From: Deroplatys truncata
Lineage: Eukaryota; Arthropoda; Insecta; Mantodea; Mantidae
Assembly: GCA_030765065.1 (NCBI GenBank)
Contig: CM060989.1
Span: forward strand, 64,742,001 to 64,806,000
Direction of reading: 5' to 3'
Length of the DNA: 64,000 nt
In this document: positions 34,901 through 48,559 of the stretch, in pieces
Layout of the letters: every line of letters begins with the position of its first letter
Position numbering within the stretch: the first letter of the stretch is position 1
The notes under the pieces: generated by a model
Database searches by the model: none
Seen by the model: the letters and a program-made list of their open reading frames with translations, nothing else
Told to the model about the DNA's origin: nothing
Made by a program: the position numbers and the translations under genes

Positions 34901-37900
34901 ATCAATAAAAAAAAAAGGTGAAATAGTGCAGCTTCATTGATTTGCAAGCTTTCTGCAGCTAGTAATCTATATTGCTAATGGTTTGCAGGTGGAGGTGCTA
35001 TATTAAATGTTAACTCTGTCAGCTCTGAAAAAAACGCTGGATAGTTCTGCACAAAATATCAAACAACTTTTTTAATTTTGTGGTATTTTAATATTTAACA
35101 GAAAGCACCTTTAACAAAACAGCTTTGCTGTTTTATCCCTTTTGGCTACTACATCTCTTGGCTGCATAACTGTGGCAAACAAGATTCCATTGTTGCTTCA
35201 GCTTGAACTGCAATGATTTAGTGTTTATATTTTAAGGTTATGTCATCTAGCATATTGTCAGCTTAATCAGCAAATCTTTTAACATTCCTTAAAAAGCAAT
35301 AAAATAACATTTCACAGTTTTTCGTACTGATTTAATTGAATGATAAGTGTTTCCAACCATTCAGGTGCTATCATATAAGAGTATTCATAAAATAAAAATG
35401 TGCTGACAGTTATGTTTAAAACTATACACACTGTACAATTTTCCAAAAACATGGTTATATGAAAGATAATTTTAAGTGTACAAACCTGTATATATGCTTC
35501 AGTGAGGGTGATCATTTGTGGTAGAATATCCGTCACATGCAAGTCCTGCATCTCATACCACTTTCCACTTCCCTGGAAATGCAACCAGCAGGTATATTGT
35601 TTGTAACAGTAAGAAAATACATATTCAGTGGTACCCAGTTTTAGTTTCTCTTTCTCTCTCTCTCTCATTTTTTTTTTAATTTTATTTATGGACACCCTTT
35701 AACTACTATGGTTCTTAGCGTCTCATTCAATATTGGGGTGAAAGACTGGAAATTATGCTCAAAGGCCTCTTTATCAGGCTTGAGGTACTTTTAAGTGTCA
35801 TAAATCTACAACCACTGGCTTTACTTCCCTTCCGAAAACAAAAGCATGTTAAGGATTCTTACACTCGAAAAAATCCATTGCCCTCTGCCGGGTTTGAACC
35901 TGTGACCTCGGGAACTAGCACGGTACCACTAGACCACGGAGGATGATATTTACTTTGTCTCCTACCTAGTAAGAGGAAGTATTGTATTCTACCTGTGTTG
36001 AGATTTCATTGAGACCCCCTTAATCCAAAAAAAGGCATTTATAGAAAAAGGTCCATTAGTGTGTGTGAAAAGCATAAATCAGCAGGAAAAGTTGGATAAA
36101 TACTGTACTTGATATTTAAGGCCAGGATCTTCCAAAGATACGACAAAGATTTTCACGAAAATCCCTTCACTTCAAATTACCCTTTACATGGAAAATTTTT
36201 CAATGTTTTTAATTTTCTCAAAAATGGCTTTAATGATTTTTATTAAAATACAATATATGAGGATCATATTTATATTTTGAGCCTAATAATTAAAACAAAC
36301 TAATTTATAATTGAAAACTGCTTTATTGTTTTTCAAAATATTCTCCTTTATGATCAATACACTTTTGCATCCGTTTGAACCATTTGTCAAAGCATTTATT
36401 CCAGTCTTCTTGAGACACCACCAAAACATGGATTTTGAAGGCATCAACGGCTTCTTCTGCCAACGAAAATCGTTGTCCATACAATTTATTCTTGCTGTTC
36501 AGGAACAAAAAGAAGTCATTGGGTGCCAAATCAGGACTGTATGGCGGATGACCCATTAATTCGATTTTTGAGCCTTCAAATACTCTGTTAGACGACATGT
36601 GTGTGCGCTCGCATTGACTTGATGAACGATCCTATGGTTCTTGTTGGTTTTCCTTAATTCACCGAAGACTTCCGGCAAACAAATGGTTGTGTACCATTCG
36701 GGATTGATCGCTTTACGTTCCTCTAAAGGCACTGTTGCCACATGGCCAGTTTTGCTGAAAAAGCAGGCGAGCATTTGCTTCGAGTGCGAACAACTTTTGT
36801 TGGATTTGCTTCATCTTGAAACACCCATACAGTCGACTGCTGTTTACGTTCCAGCTCATATGCATACATCCATGATTCGTCACCTGTTACAATCTTATAT
36901 ACGTCTTTTGAGGCACCGCCATTGTATTTCTTGAGCATTTTTGTACACCAATCGACACGAGCATCTTTTTTGAGATTGCGTCAAATTATGAGGGAACAAT
37001 GAGAGCAAATCTTTTTCACGGCTAAATAATCATGCAATATTTTTATATATGCTGGTGGAACTAATGCCTAGGGTTGCCTCAATCTCACAATTTGTCGCAT
37101 GATGGTCTTTCATTATTAGTTTTTGCACAGCATCAATGTTTTCTGGCACAACAGCTAATTTTGGACGACCTTCATGAACTTCATCATTGAGCGAACGGCG
37201 GCCACAATTAAATTCGTTATGCACTCTTGTCTTGATAATCCATGTCGAAAGTCATAATAAATCATTGCACAACCTTTTCACGAGTTAATTCCATATTTTT
37301 GTTGACACACAATTTTCAAGTTAGTGTAAACAAAACAAATGACGCTCTATCGACAAAATGTTTGAAGTAGATTATGGTCAAAAATGTCAAACTTTCCATT
37401 GGAAACGTCGGATGGCGCCTACAACATTCAGGGTTGCCAAGGCTCAAAATATAAATAGTGCCCCTCGTATTTATGATATTTTTCCTCACAAATAAAATGT
37501 ATATCTTGAAATAGACAAAAACATACAATATAAAAAGTGTAGATATTTTTAAAACACACAATTCATTGTAGAATTGATCATTTCTTAAATATCTGTTATA
37601 ACTGGTTTGAATTTTTCAATACTTTTTCATTTTTCTAGAAATTGCTGTTGCTATTCAGTTGTTTCTTGGGATGGGGCGGAAAAAGTGTGGAATTTCAAGG
37701 CCAACATATAATGATGCATTTTAATACATCTGACAATCGTGTCTCCTGTACTCTCTTTGTGTCTACAACAAAATGTGTAATAAAACTATTTCTGCAAACG
37801 TTTATATGAACTAACCTAAATAGATAGTAAAATAAAACTTTTTTAACAGCAGATTGCAGAAGAAATATAAAAATAAATGTTGGTAGATAGAGAAAGTCAT

Positions 37901-40900
37901 ATGAATGCAACAGATTTTTCATTGAATTCACACTCACAAGCCAACAATTTAAATGACACCAGTCGTTTGTATACATGCTTATATACAAGAACCGAGCCCC
38001 TAAACTACAAGGATTGCTCTGCAAGTTCTGGGACTGAGAAAGAAAGCAGATTATTTTTAAACTTTTTTTTCCCCTATCAATTCGAAGCTGTTTGAAGGGA
38101 AATCATGGATTTTGCTCCTGCACACAAAGCAAAAACCACACAGCAGTGTTTGGCAACCACTGTCCCATGGTTCATCGCTGCTGCTGACTGGCCTAGTGGA
38201 AGTCCACACCCCAATCCACTAGATTATTTTCTGTGGCAGAAGCTTGAGGCGATAGCACGTCAAAAAAATCAATCACTCAGTTGTCAAGAAAATTCCACTG
38301 GACACAATTTGTGCAGCTATTGATCAGTGACCTCAACGTCTTCACTGTTGTGTTGCCACACATGATCATTTCAAGTAAGATTATGTTCATTCTGTAACAC
38401 TTTTTGTGTTCTTTCAGAATATATGAAGGCAGATTGATAAGTCCATGACTTTGACGAGAGATAGCATTCTAATCACAGGTTTCTTGTTTGCACCCAGGTC
38501 TTACATCTATTCTGGGTGTAATCACAGAAATTTGTCATCATTTGTTTCTTAAAACATTGTTGAGAGTGTCTTAAATAAGCAAGATGTGTGTTGCTTTGTA
38601 GAAAATGGAGAAAAGTCAATTTCGTGTTCTGATAAAGCACTAGTTTTTGTGTGGTAAGACGGAGAAGGAAACAGAAGAAATGCTGAACAAGTATTATAGA
38701 GAGTCTGCTACATCACATGGCATGGTTCACAGAATTTTGATGTTGCCGTTCGAGTACAAGAGCTGCCTGTGCACAGGATGGCCGGTTGAGGTCAAAATAG
38801 AAATGGTGAACAAAGTTCATGGTATTGTGTTGGAAGATCGCCGAGTGAAAATCCGTGGGATAGCCAAGACCACAAACATCTTGAGTGAGCAGGTGTATAA
38901 CATTCTGCACGAATTTTGGGGTATGAGAAAGCTGTCAGCAAGAGGGTGCCGCGACTGCTCACAGTTGAGAACAAGCGGAATCGTGTGACCATTTCATAGG
39001 GATGTTTGAACATGTTCCAGAGCAACCCAAATGAGTTTTTGCAGCGTTATATCATGGATCATGGTTGATAAAACTTGGATCCCTTACTATCAACCTGAAA
39101 CGAAACAACAATCAAGGCAGTGGATTTCCTTTGGCAAACCTGCTCCAAAGAAAGCGAAAGCCATTCCGTCGGCAGAAAAAATCATGGCAGCTGTCTTTTA
39201 GGATTCACAAGAGGTGATAGACATCCACTACCTGGAAAAGCGTAAAACGATCACAGGTTCATATTATGCCGCAATGCTGGATCAGTTTCACAAGGAATTG
39301 TTAAAGAAATGACCCCATTTGGTGAAGAAAGAGGTTCTCTTTCACTAGGATAATGCACCTGCACACAAGTCAGCCATTGCCATCGCAAAATTTGTGGAAT
39401 TGGGCTACGAGCTGCTACCTCACCCACTATCTTCTCCAGATTTGGCTCCAAGCGACTTCTTCCTCTTCGCAAACCTGAAAGATTGGCAGAAACAACCTCA
39501 TATTTTGCAGACTTCGAAAAATCATATTTTTTGGAAGGGTTAAAAAAATTGGAGAAACTTGGACGTGTGTACTGAATTGAAAGGACACTTTGTTGAGTAA
39601 TAAAATTGACTTTTTGTAAAAAAAATTTATTTTCTTTAAAAAGTCACTGACCTATCAACCCGCTCTAGTATCTATATTAGTGGGTTTGGATGGTTTTATT
39701 TAGTAGTTATATGCATTGAAAGTACTGACAGAACCTATAGCAGTACTGCGTAGCAAATTAGTTTAAGAATGTAGGTTTATTGTGTCTTACCTATTAAACT
39801 TCTTTTGAAAAAAATGACTGTGCATCACTTACTGATCCATTCTCGTACTTCACATTAGTACATAGTCTAGTGGTTACAACAATTTTGGATTAACCGGTGT
39901 TTTGTTTCATCTGCAGAAGATTCCTTTACATTATTGCACGTACTCAAGAATCTACATACTGTTTTTCATATCTCAGGTTTCCTAAAAATTACTGAAAATA
40001 GCATTTAAAACAATCATTGCTATTTAAGGGTTCAATAAAGTATAAAGTTTCATATTTTACTGCTCATGTTGGAACTTTTGCTTTCTCTGTATTAAAAAAA
40101 AAGCCTGTATGTAATAGTAAGGTTTGATATCGAGATTTCACTGGAAATGCACGTTTTGAGGCCCACTGAAACAAAAAAAAAACCAAAGAATTTTTAGAAA
40201 AAGGTTTGTGTGTATGTGTGTGTCTGTGTATTTGTGAACAGCGTAACACAAAAATAAAAAGTCAGATAAATACCAAACTTGGTATTTACGTTCAGCATCT
40301 TTCAAAGATGTGACACAAAGATTTTTCAAGAATATCTCCCTACCCCAGACTACCCTTTACATGCAACATTTTTCGAAAATTTTGTTTTTCTCAAAAATGG
40401 CTCCAATGATTTTGATTAAAATATCGTATGTTTAAGATATTTTTATGTCAAATGAAATGTATATCACGAATTTTTTGGGAAGCCCCCAAAAGTCCTCTTC
40501 ATTCTGAATGAATTTTGTATAATTGGAAAACCATAAGAGAGAGACAAAATTTTCCTACACAAAAAATGTAGATGTCTTTAAAACAGGCAATTTATGTCAT
40601 ACTTTTTTTTTTTTGCTGAGTGAACCACTTCCGAGATATTCTTGTTATTTGTTTCAATTTTCCAATACTTATACTTTTCCTTTTGTTTTCCTCATGTAAA
40701 CACCTTTCATGTTTACAATGGGAATTCCTGGACATGCAAAGAGAATGAAATGCTCTGCATAACAACCAGCTGTTAAAAGATTTGACTATCACTTAAAGCC
40801 TACAATAATCACCTTGCACCTACAAGAAAATTAGCAATATATTTAACATCTCATATGAAGTAGATGGAGAGTAAGCATTTGTAAAAATAGTTTGAACAAG

Positions 40901-43900
40901 AGTAGAGAAGGCCATGTGAGTGCAACACATCAGATTTTTTTCACATCCATTCCCAGCATATACTTTTCCTCCTTTATGATTCTGTATCGCTCTCTTGACT
41001 GTCAAAAAGGTTATGAAGCAGTGAATGAAACAATTTATGTGATAACTATAACTAATCCATGATACTTCAGTGATCACCTTTTAAATGTTAGAGAAGAGTT
41101 TGAAGAACATTCCACTCCACTGCCTGCTTACTCCACCTGGGAAGTGAACCAGTTCTTAAGCAGACATTTAATTCCAAATTCCAAATGATAAAACATTCAC
41201 TGATTTGAAACAATGCTCAGGCAGGTACTGTCTTCGCCACAAGCTTGGAACAATACCTTAAACAATGAGAAATTTAGTAAAAGCATGTAGTATAATCTTT
41301 ATCTCCTCTACTACTATATCAGTTTTTTATTCCTGCTAAGCCTAGGAGCACGTAAAAATTTGCTACATTTGGTAACAAATAGTAGGTTGTAAAATCAAAG
41401 GCATTTGCAATTCATTCTACTCCTCCGTACCCTATAGAGAATATTTAAAGTCACATAGTAATGATAAATAATGAATACAAGCGAAAATGAGGAAGAAGAG
41501 ATTATAAGAACCCTGTTTCTTATAATCTTACCTACTGACAGGTATTCTTCTGCCTTCCCTTTTCTTTTCCCAGGGCCAGCCTTAGGCACGTGGTACTGAT
41601 GAACCACAAATGGCCTAACACAAAGAATTTAAAAAAAATCTGATGTGTTACACTCACATGACTTTCTCTACTCTTGTACAAACCATTTTTACAAATGCTT
41701 ATTCTCCATATGCTTCATGTTAATCGAGATATCGAGATGTTAATCTTATTGCTAACTTTCTTGTAGATGCAAGGGGAATTGCTAGGCTTTAAGCGAGTCA
41801 AATATTTTAAGTGATGGTTGCGATGTGGAGTATTCCATTCTCTTTGCATTACCAGGACAAAAAAAAAAAAATGAATAACGAATTTGAGAAAAGGTATAAG
41901 TATAAGTATTGGAAAATTTAAGGGAATAACAACCCATATCTCAAAAATGGTTCACCCAACAACAAAAATGTATATGACATAAATTGTGTATCTACATTTT
42001 TTGTGTAGTAAAATTTTGTCTATCTCTCGTGGTTTACCAGTTATGCAAAAGTCGTTCACAATGAAGAATACTTTTGGAGACATTCCCAGAAAATTCAAGA
42101 TATACATTTCATTTGTCATGAAAATATCTTAAACATATGATATTTTAATCAAAATCATTAGAGCCATTTTTGAGAAAATTAATATTTTCGAAAAATATTC
42201 CATGTAAAGGGTAATCTGGGGTGGGGGATTTTCTTGAAAACCTTCGTGTCGCATCTCTGGAACCTAAATACCAAGTTTGGTGTTTATCCGACTGTTCATT
42301 TCTGAGTTATGCTGTTCATAGACGCACACATGGACATGTTTCCAAAAATGCTTTTTTTGGATTCAGGGGGTCTTAAAACATGTATTTCCGGTGAAATCTC
42401 GGTATCGAATTTTTGGGTGGAATACAATACTTCCCCTACTTACTATACGTAGTAGAGAAAGTAAAAATGCTCTTATGGATTCAGGAGATATCAAAACATG
42501 TATTTCCAGTGAATTCTCCATATCAACATTTTAGGTGGAGTGTGATACTTCCTCTGCATACTATTTAAGTAGAAGAGAAAGTAAAAAGGAAGGAAAAGTC
42601 TTTCCTATGTATGAAATTAGATACGCCATCTACTTAGCATGGTGGTAGCACAGCTGCTTACCAAGCGGGAGATCCGGGTTCGATTCCAGGTATCAGTGCG
42701 ATTTCCTGCTGGGAGACTTGGTCCTGTACTCAGCCTCCATAGATCCCTGAGGGGCCAATTAAGGAGCTATTGATTGAAAAGTTGCAGATCCAGGTTGAGG
42801 GAACCTCATGTATCAGACAGGAGGAACCCGGGGCACTGAGCATGCCCCACCCTTCAGTACTGCACCCCCGTCATGACGCCTGTTTTGGACAGAGGTCGGG
42901 GATGCAGCGGCCGGGTGGTAGGCCTTCGTCCAGCAATAGGATGTTACACCATGGAGTAAAGTTTATGATAAATTAAACTGAATTAAGAATAGAGACCAGC
43001 CATTCCTGCTAGAATAGAAATATGTTAGAAAACAGTCACAGTATGTAATCAATTGTATGAAACCTGCTTGTTTTATTGCTACACATAATTTTCTCTTTAC
43101 GGTTACGTGCTTACCTTGTGAAGAACATGTACCCTATATGTCCCTTTCCCTGGTTCACCATCATGCACAATGTTGGCCACTAAATCATACGTTGTGTCTG
43201 TGTATCTTGCTTTTACTTCAGGTGTGAGAATGTCACCAAAATCCACATTTCTGAATGAACAAAAACAAAAACATTAAAAATCAAAAGCTATTCTTACGTG
43301 ATTGCTTTCCAAAATACTGCCTGTTAGTGCATTATTCCACATATTTTGGGACCAAAAAATGGCTTGGAAATAGAGGTGAAATTATTGGAGAAGATCTGGG
43401 AACTTCCCATTTTTGGGTCCCTGAAAGTGCAGGAGTATGTGAGCAAGTCCTTTTGTTTTCATTAATACTACACATGTGCTTTGTAAATGGCAAATTTCCT
43501 TTCAGCAGCATGGTTCCCTTTTTCTTCTTTTTTCCCCCTTTCCTGGCAGAACTCTACATGAGTAACTTTGAAATTCACTAAAAGCCTTTCCACTAATTTT
43601 CAAAATATGGTTCTACTACATTCATGACATATTTGCCATAGTTCCTAAAAACACTAACCAACAAACATAAACTACTCAACATCCAAGACCAAAACATACA
43701 GTTTACTTTAGAACTGGAGCAACTACACAAGTTTCTGCATCTACAGAAAACTCCCTTACTCAGATAACTATATCAAGAGTTTCAAACCTAAATACTGCCA
43801 GCAAGCAGGATTCCATAGTTTAGTAAATAGACTATTGAATATTCCACTCACCAAATTGAATACCAACAGATCATCTCCAAAACAATTCACATGGATTTAG

Positions 43901-46900
43901 GATGGAATTTATCAATAAAACAGCAAAATTTAGCAGACAAAAAGCAGTAAAAAAAGACCCATGCTAAGAGACAGTACACGTTAAATGGGGTGCACTGTTG
44001 TCACATGTACTCTACTGTCCATTCCAAACCAGAGTTCCCTCTGATGCAAACAGAAGCACGTGCTTCGGCTTGTCACAAACCCAAGAATATACTCTCACGC
44101 CAACGTAAATAGTTCCTTAATACATGTATTGTATTATGAAATATTAGAGCAGGAAAGGTATAGAACTGCACATTTTATTGCTGTTATCATAAGAACTCAT
44201 CGTTAAAGGTAATGGATATATACAAGCTGTTAAGAGATTACAAAATATGATTTTAAGCGAACAGTCATTCATAATACACTAACACACATATGCTCAGCTC
44301 AGGTCAAATCTTGTGATTTAGTCAGTTGCTATTTGAGCTCACATGGCAGAGGAAGGTGCGTGTAGTGCGAACAAACTCTTCAAACACAGAAGCGGGAAAC
44401 AGTTAAAAAGTGGCTAAAAACAAACAATACTTCATATATTCAACTCACTATTACAAAAATACCCGACACTTGCATTATTGCATATTACGAAACTAATATG
44501 GGATTTTACAGGCGTTTCAGTGAGAAGTGTAACCAAAGTGAACACGCAACATAAACAGACATAATACAACATAGAAGAAGATAAAATGTGGGAACTTGTT
44601 TTAAGTGCGACAGTGATGTGGAATTGTGGATAAGCTTGTCATTATTTTGGAACGTAGTTCTGATTCTGATATCGCAGCTGAGTCATCTTCGGAGGATTCG
44701 GATTTGCATGTTGCACTTTTGCCCAAGGATTGTGATCAAAGTAAGTAAAATGTTCATTGCCGCATACTTATAAAATCGATTGTTATCTCAGGTTGCATTT
44801 TGAACTATGATTCTCACGCAGGGCGCCTTTTTATAGATTAAATATACCCCCGCCGCTATAACGTTGCACTTGACAGCTAGCGTTTAAGTTGGTACACTCG
44901 CGAAAAAACAGATGAAAAGCTTCAACCGTTTGACTTCCTAAGCCAATCACAAGGCAGCATTCCGGATGGTCGATGACAAAGCGGAACCGGATCTGTAAAC
45001 GGCTCTGTTGCCGGATGTAAGTATTCCCAACCATGTGCTTCAGTTTGTGAATCTCTAGCAGAGCGTCATATTGTTCATTGTTATTTGTTATTTAGATTTG
45101 TGGTTATTGTTTGATAGTTTTGTTATTGTTCGTTTATACATTTATTTATTTATATTTATCTATTTTATATATATTTCATTCATATTATTTATTTAAACAA
45201 AACTTAAGTGCGACAATGTCGGAAAAACGACGCCGATCGCCGAGTGATGATTCACGAAGTGAAAATCCTTTGCGCCGAGGTGTGCCACTTAATAGTCAGG
45301 CATTGGAACTATTAAGGAGAACCCGGGAGTTCTTTGAACAGGAAAAGGAGTACGTGAAGCTTCACGGAAATCCCTCTATTCCTGCTGATAAAGCCGTACA
45401 ACGAACTGCAGCAGCTCTTGGTTTAAGCAAGAGAACTGTTGTTCACAAAGGAGTGAAACTACAAGAGAAAGAGGACAAAATTCCTGAACTATCTGGAACA
45501 CAACAGGTATTTCTATCAACTCCAGGGAAGAAAAAAAAGAAGCCTCGTCCAGTCACAAATATTGATGCTTTCTAATTAGACGCCATACGTAGACACATCT
45601 ATGCCTATTATCATAGAAAGGAGTATCCGACCATACCAAAGCTGCTTATATCGCTTATTTTCAATTAACAATAATAATACGAAATAGTTATTATTCAGTG
45701 ACGTTCGCTACTTACGTACACTTTCTGTATGCGGCTTAGACACGATAGAAATGAGAACAATCAGCTGTTGTTTACTAGCCACTCTGGCAACGTCGCAACC
45801 ACGATGTAGCCAACCTTACGCGAAGCCACACGAACTGTCAAGTGCAACGTTATAGCGGCGGGGGTATATGTTAACCTAGCATGTTTTTGTTTCCCTCATA
45901 CTTTTTGATGGGTCTTGCATTTGTTCCTTTTTTATGCTATACACTACTGTTTCTGACACCCGGTTAGCCTTAGCTGTTTCTTTTACTGCCTTACTAACAC
46001 TTGTTTTACATGAATAATAATTAAGCACATTCATTATTACTTTGCGTTTCTTCTTAGTTTACCAACATTTCGTCTCTTCATAGCTTCCCCCTCCATAGCC
46101 ATACTTACATGAAATCTTAAATAAATAACCTACATAACACTTCACAGCGTTCCACTTGCTATAAATGCAGACACTTCCTTACACTTCCGGTGAAATCTTT
46201 GGTATCGAATTTTTGGGTGGAATACAATACTTCCCCTACTTACTATACGTAGTAGAGAAAGTAACACATGTACATCACCGATCAATCCATATGTCTATAT
46301 TGCACACATTTATGTGAAAGAAGAACAGTTGACTAATAAAGGTCACTACAGCATATGCCTGAGTTCCCCACCCCTGCTGTAGAAGCTTACTGACAATAAA
46401 ATAAATTATTATTATTTTATTATTGCAGCCTTCAGGGTAATGAATATGCAGATTCTCTTGTCAAAAAATGCATCCAAATCTTACAAAAACTACACATGTT
46501 AACATATCATTCTACAAAATTATTCAAATACAATATTATTAAAAAAAATAATTAAGAGGAAAAATTCGGAACCAAAAATTGTAATAAATCATAGTATTCC
46601 TGATATAAAATTGATATCCCTTAATTACCAAGACAAATTTTGTGGCAAATTTTTTTTGCTGACTGCATTGACTGCTCATCTGTACAAAATTGGCATATTT
46701 CTTTTACTTAAATGTGCACTTTGTGATGAAGAAAACTCAAACATGGACATGGGTATCTGCATAAGTGTTCTAATCTCAACTTATTTGGATTTAACATCAA
46801 AATTATACTGGGATGCTAGAAGACAAATGGAGATCATCCAAGTGTCTTGACACTAGATTCTAATACTACTGATGTGACGTATGCAGAGATTATAGAACAT

Positions 46901-48497
46901 ACGTCTCTCTGGTCACCGGGATTTGAGTTGGTAGTTGGAGCTTGGGGTAGGGGGAATTAGGAACCTTAGGTGGGGATAGCGTCCCCAACGCTTCAGGAAG
47001 TGTCGTTTGAGACAGTGGGTGACCTTCGAGCTGCAAGGACATGCAACTGCCTTCTCCGAGGCGCATGGCGGCTTCGCCTGGCGGACATGTGGCCTAAGAG
47101 TGTAAGCACTACGATATCTATCTTTATCTATTAAATTGTGAGCCATCCATTCTCTGGAAGTTTTAATTATGTTAGTGTAGAGTCCTTTCCTTCCTTTAAG
47201 CCATGTAACATTTCTGATTAGTAATATTTTCTGTACTTTCTTTAGCTGCGTCCCTCGTCGTAGCCTCGCCATGTAAGAAGTTAGTTAATTTTCCAGTACA
47301 TCTCTGCAAGCGAGTAGCTCCCCATCATTTTTGAGTATTAATAAGAAGACTTTTGTGTATGTATATATGCAAATACGACTACAAAGCATCTAGAACTTTA
47401 TACATATGTATTTGAAAAATTTTACATTTGTACTTACTTCACTGGAAAATTCACAATTGTTGGATTCTTTTCCACAAAGAAAGTATTTTTTGTGAACCTC
47501 TGAAATGAGAGATACAGTAAGTGTTAATTCCTTAATTGTGACGTCTGAAGTAGAGAATTTTACCACGCGGCAGCTGACTACATACCTTTATGTACAAAAT
47601 AAGATAAGGAGGAAGTTCTGTTATTTCAAATCTCTTCATGAAGTTCTCCTTGTAAGTTTTGTATTCTTTCTCTGTCTGGGCATTAAACTTCTGAAGCAAT
47701 GTGTATAAATTAACCTGTGAAACATAAGCAATACAACAACATTAAAACAATTAATTTATTTAGTTGACCTACAAACTATTTTTACAAACGCTTACTCTCC
47801 ACCTACTTCATGTTAATCGAGATAAACATTTGCAGAAATTTTATTGCTAATTTTCTTGTAGATGCAAGGGGAATGTGGCAGGCTTTAAGTGATAGTCAAA
47901 TCTTTTAAGAGCTGGTTACTAAGTGGAGCATTCCATTCTCTTTGCACATCCAGGACATAAAAAAATGAATAACGAATTCCTATTTGAGAAAAAGTGTAAG
48001 TATTGGAAAATTCAAGCAAATAACAAGGAATATCTCGGAAATGGTTCATTCGACAAAAAATATGTACATGACATAAATTGTGCGTGTTAACAGATCTACA
48101 TTCTTTGTGTAGCAAAATTTTGTCAATCTCTTACGGCTTACCACTTATGCAAAAGTCATTCAGAATGAAAAGGATGTTTGGGGAGATTCCCAGAAAATTC
48201 AAGATATACATTTTATTTGTCATGAAAATATCTTAAACATATGATATTTTAATCAAAATCGTTAGCCATTTTAGAGAAAATCAAAACTTTTGAAAAATGT
48301 TCCATTTATTTATTTATTTGTGCTAGCAATCTTCCTTAGAATATGGCTACACATCAGCCCAAGCTGTTATCTTGCCATATTCTACCCATATTACACTCTT
48401 ATTATAACATAAAAAAATGATGATAATAATACAAATAGTAGTAAAAAATAATAGTAATGATACCAAAATAATAATCTTACATAATAATAATAACAAC

Positions 48498-48559
<62 letters not shown>

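Noticed and set aside
42770..42976. 68-codon frame MIEKLQIQVEGTSC...
   Set aside because: Falls within a tRNA-derived SINE body.
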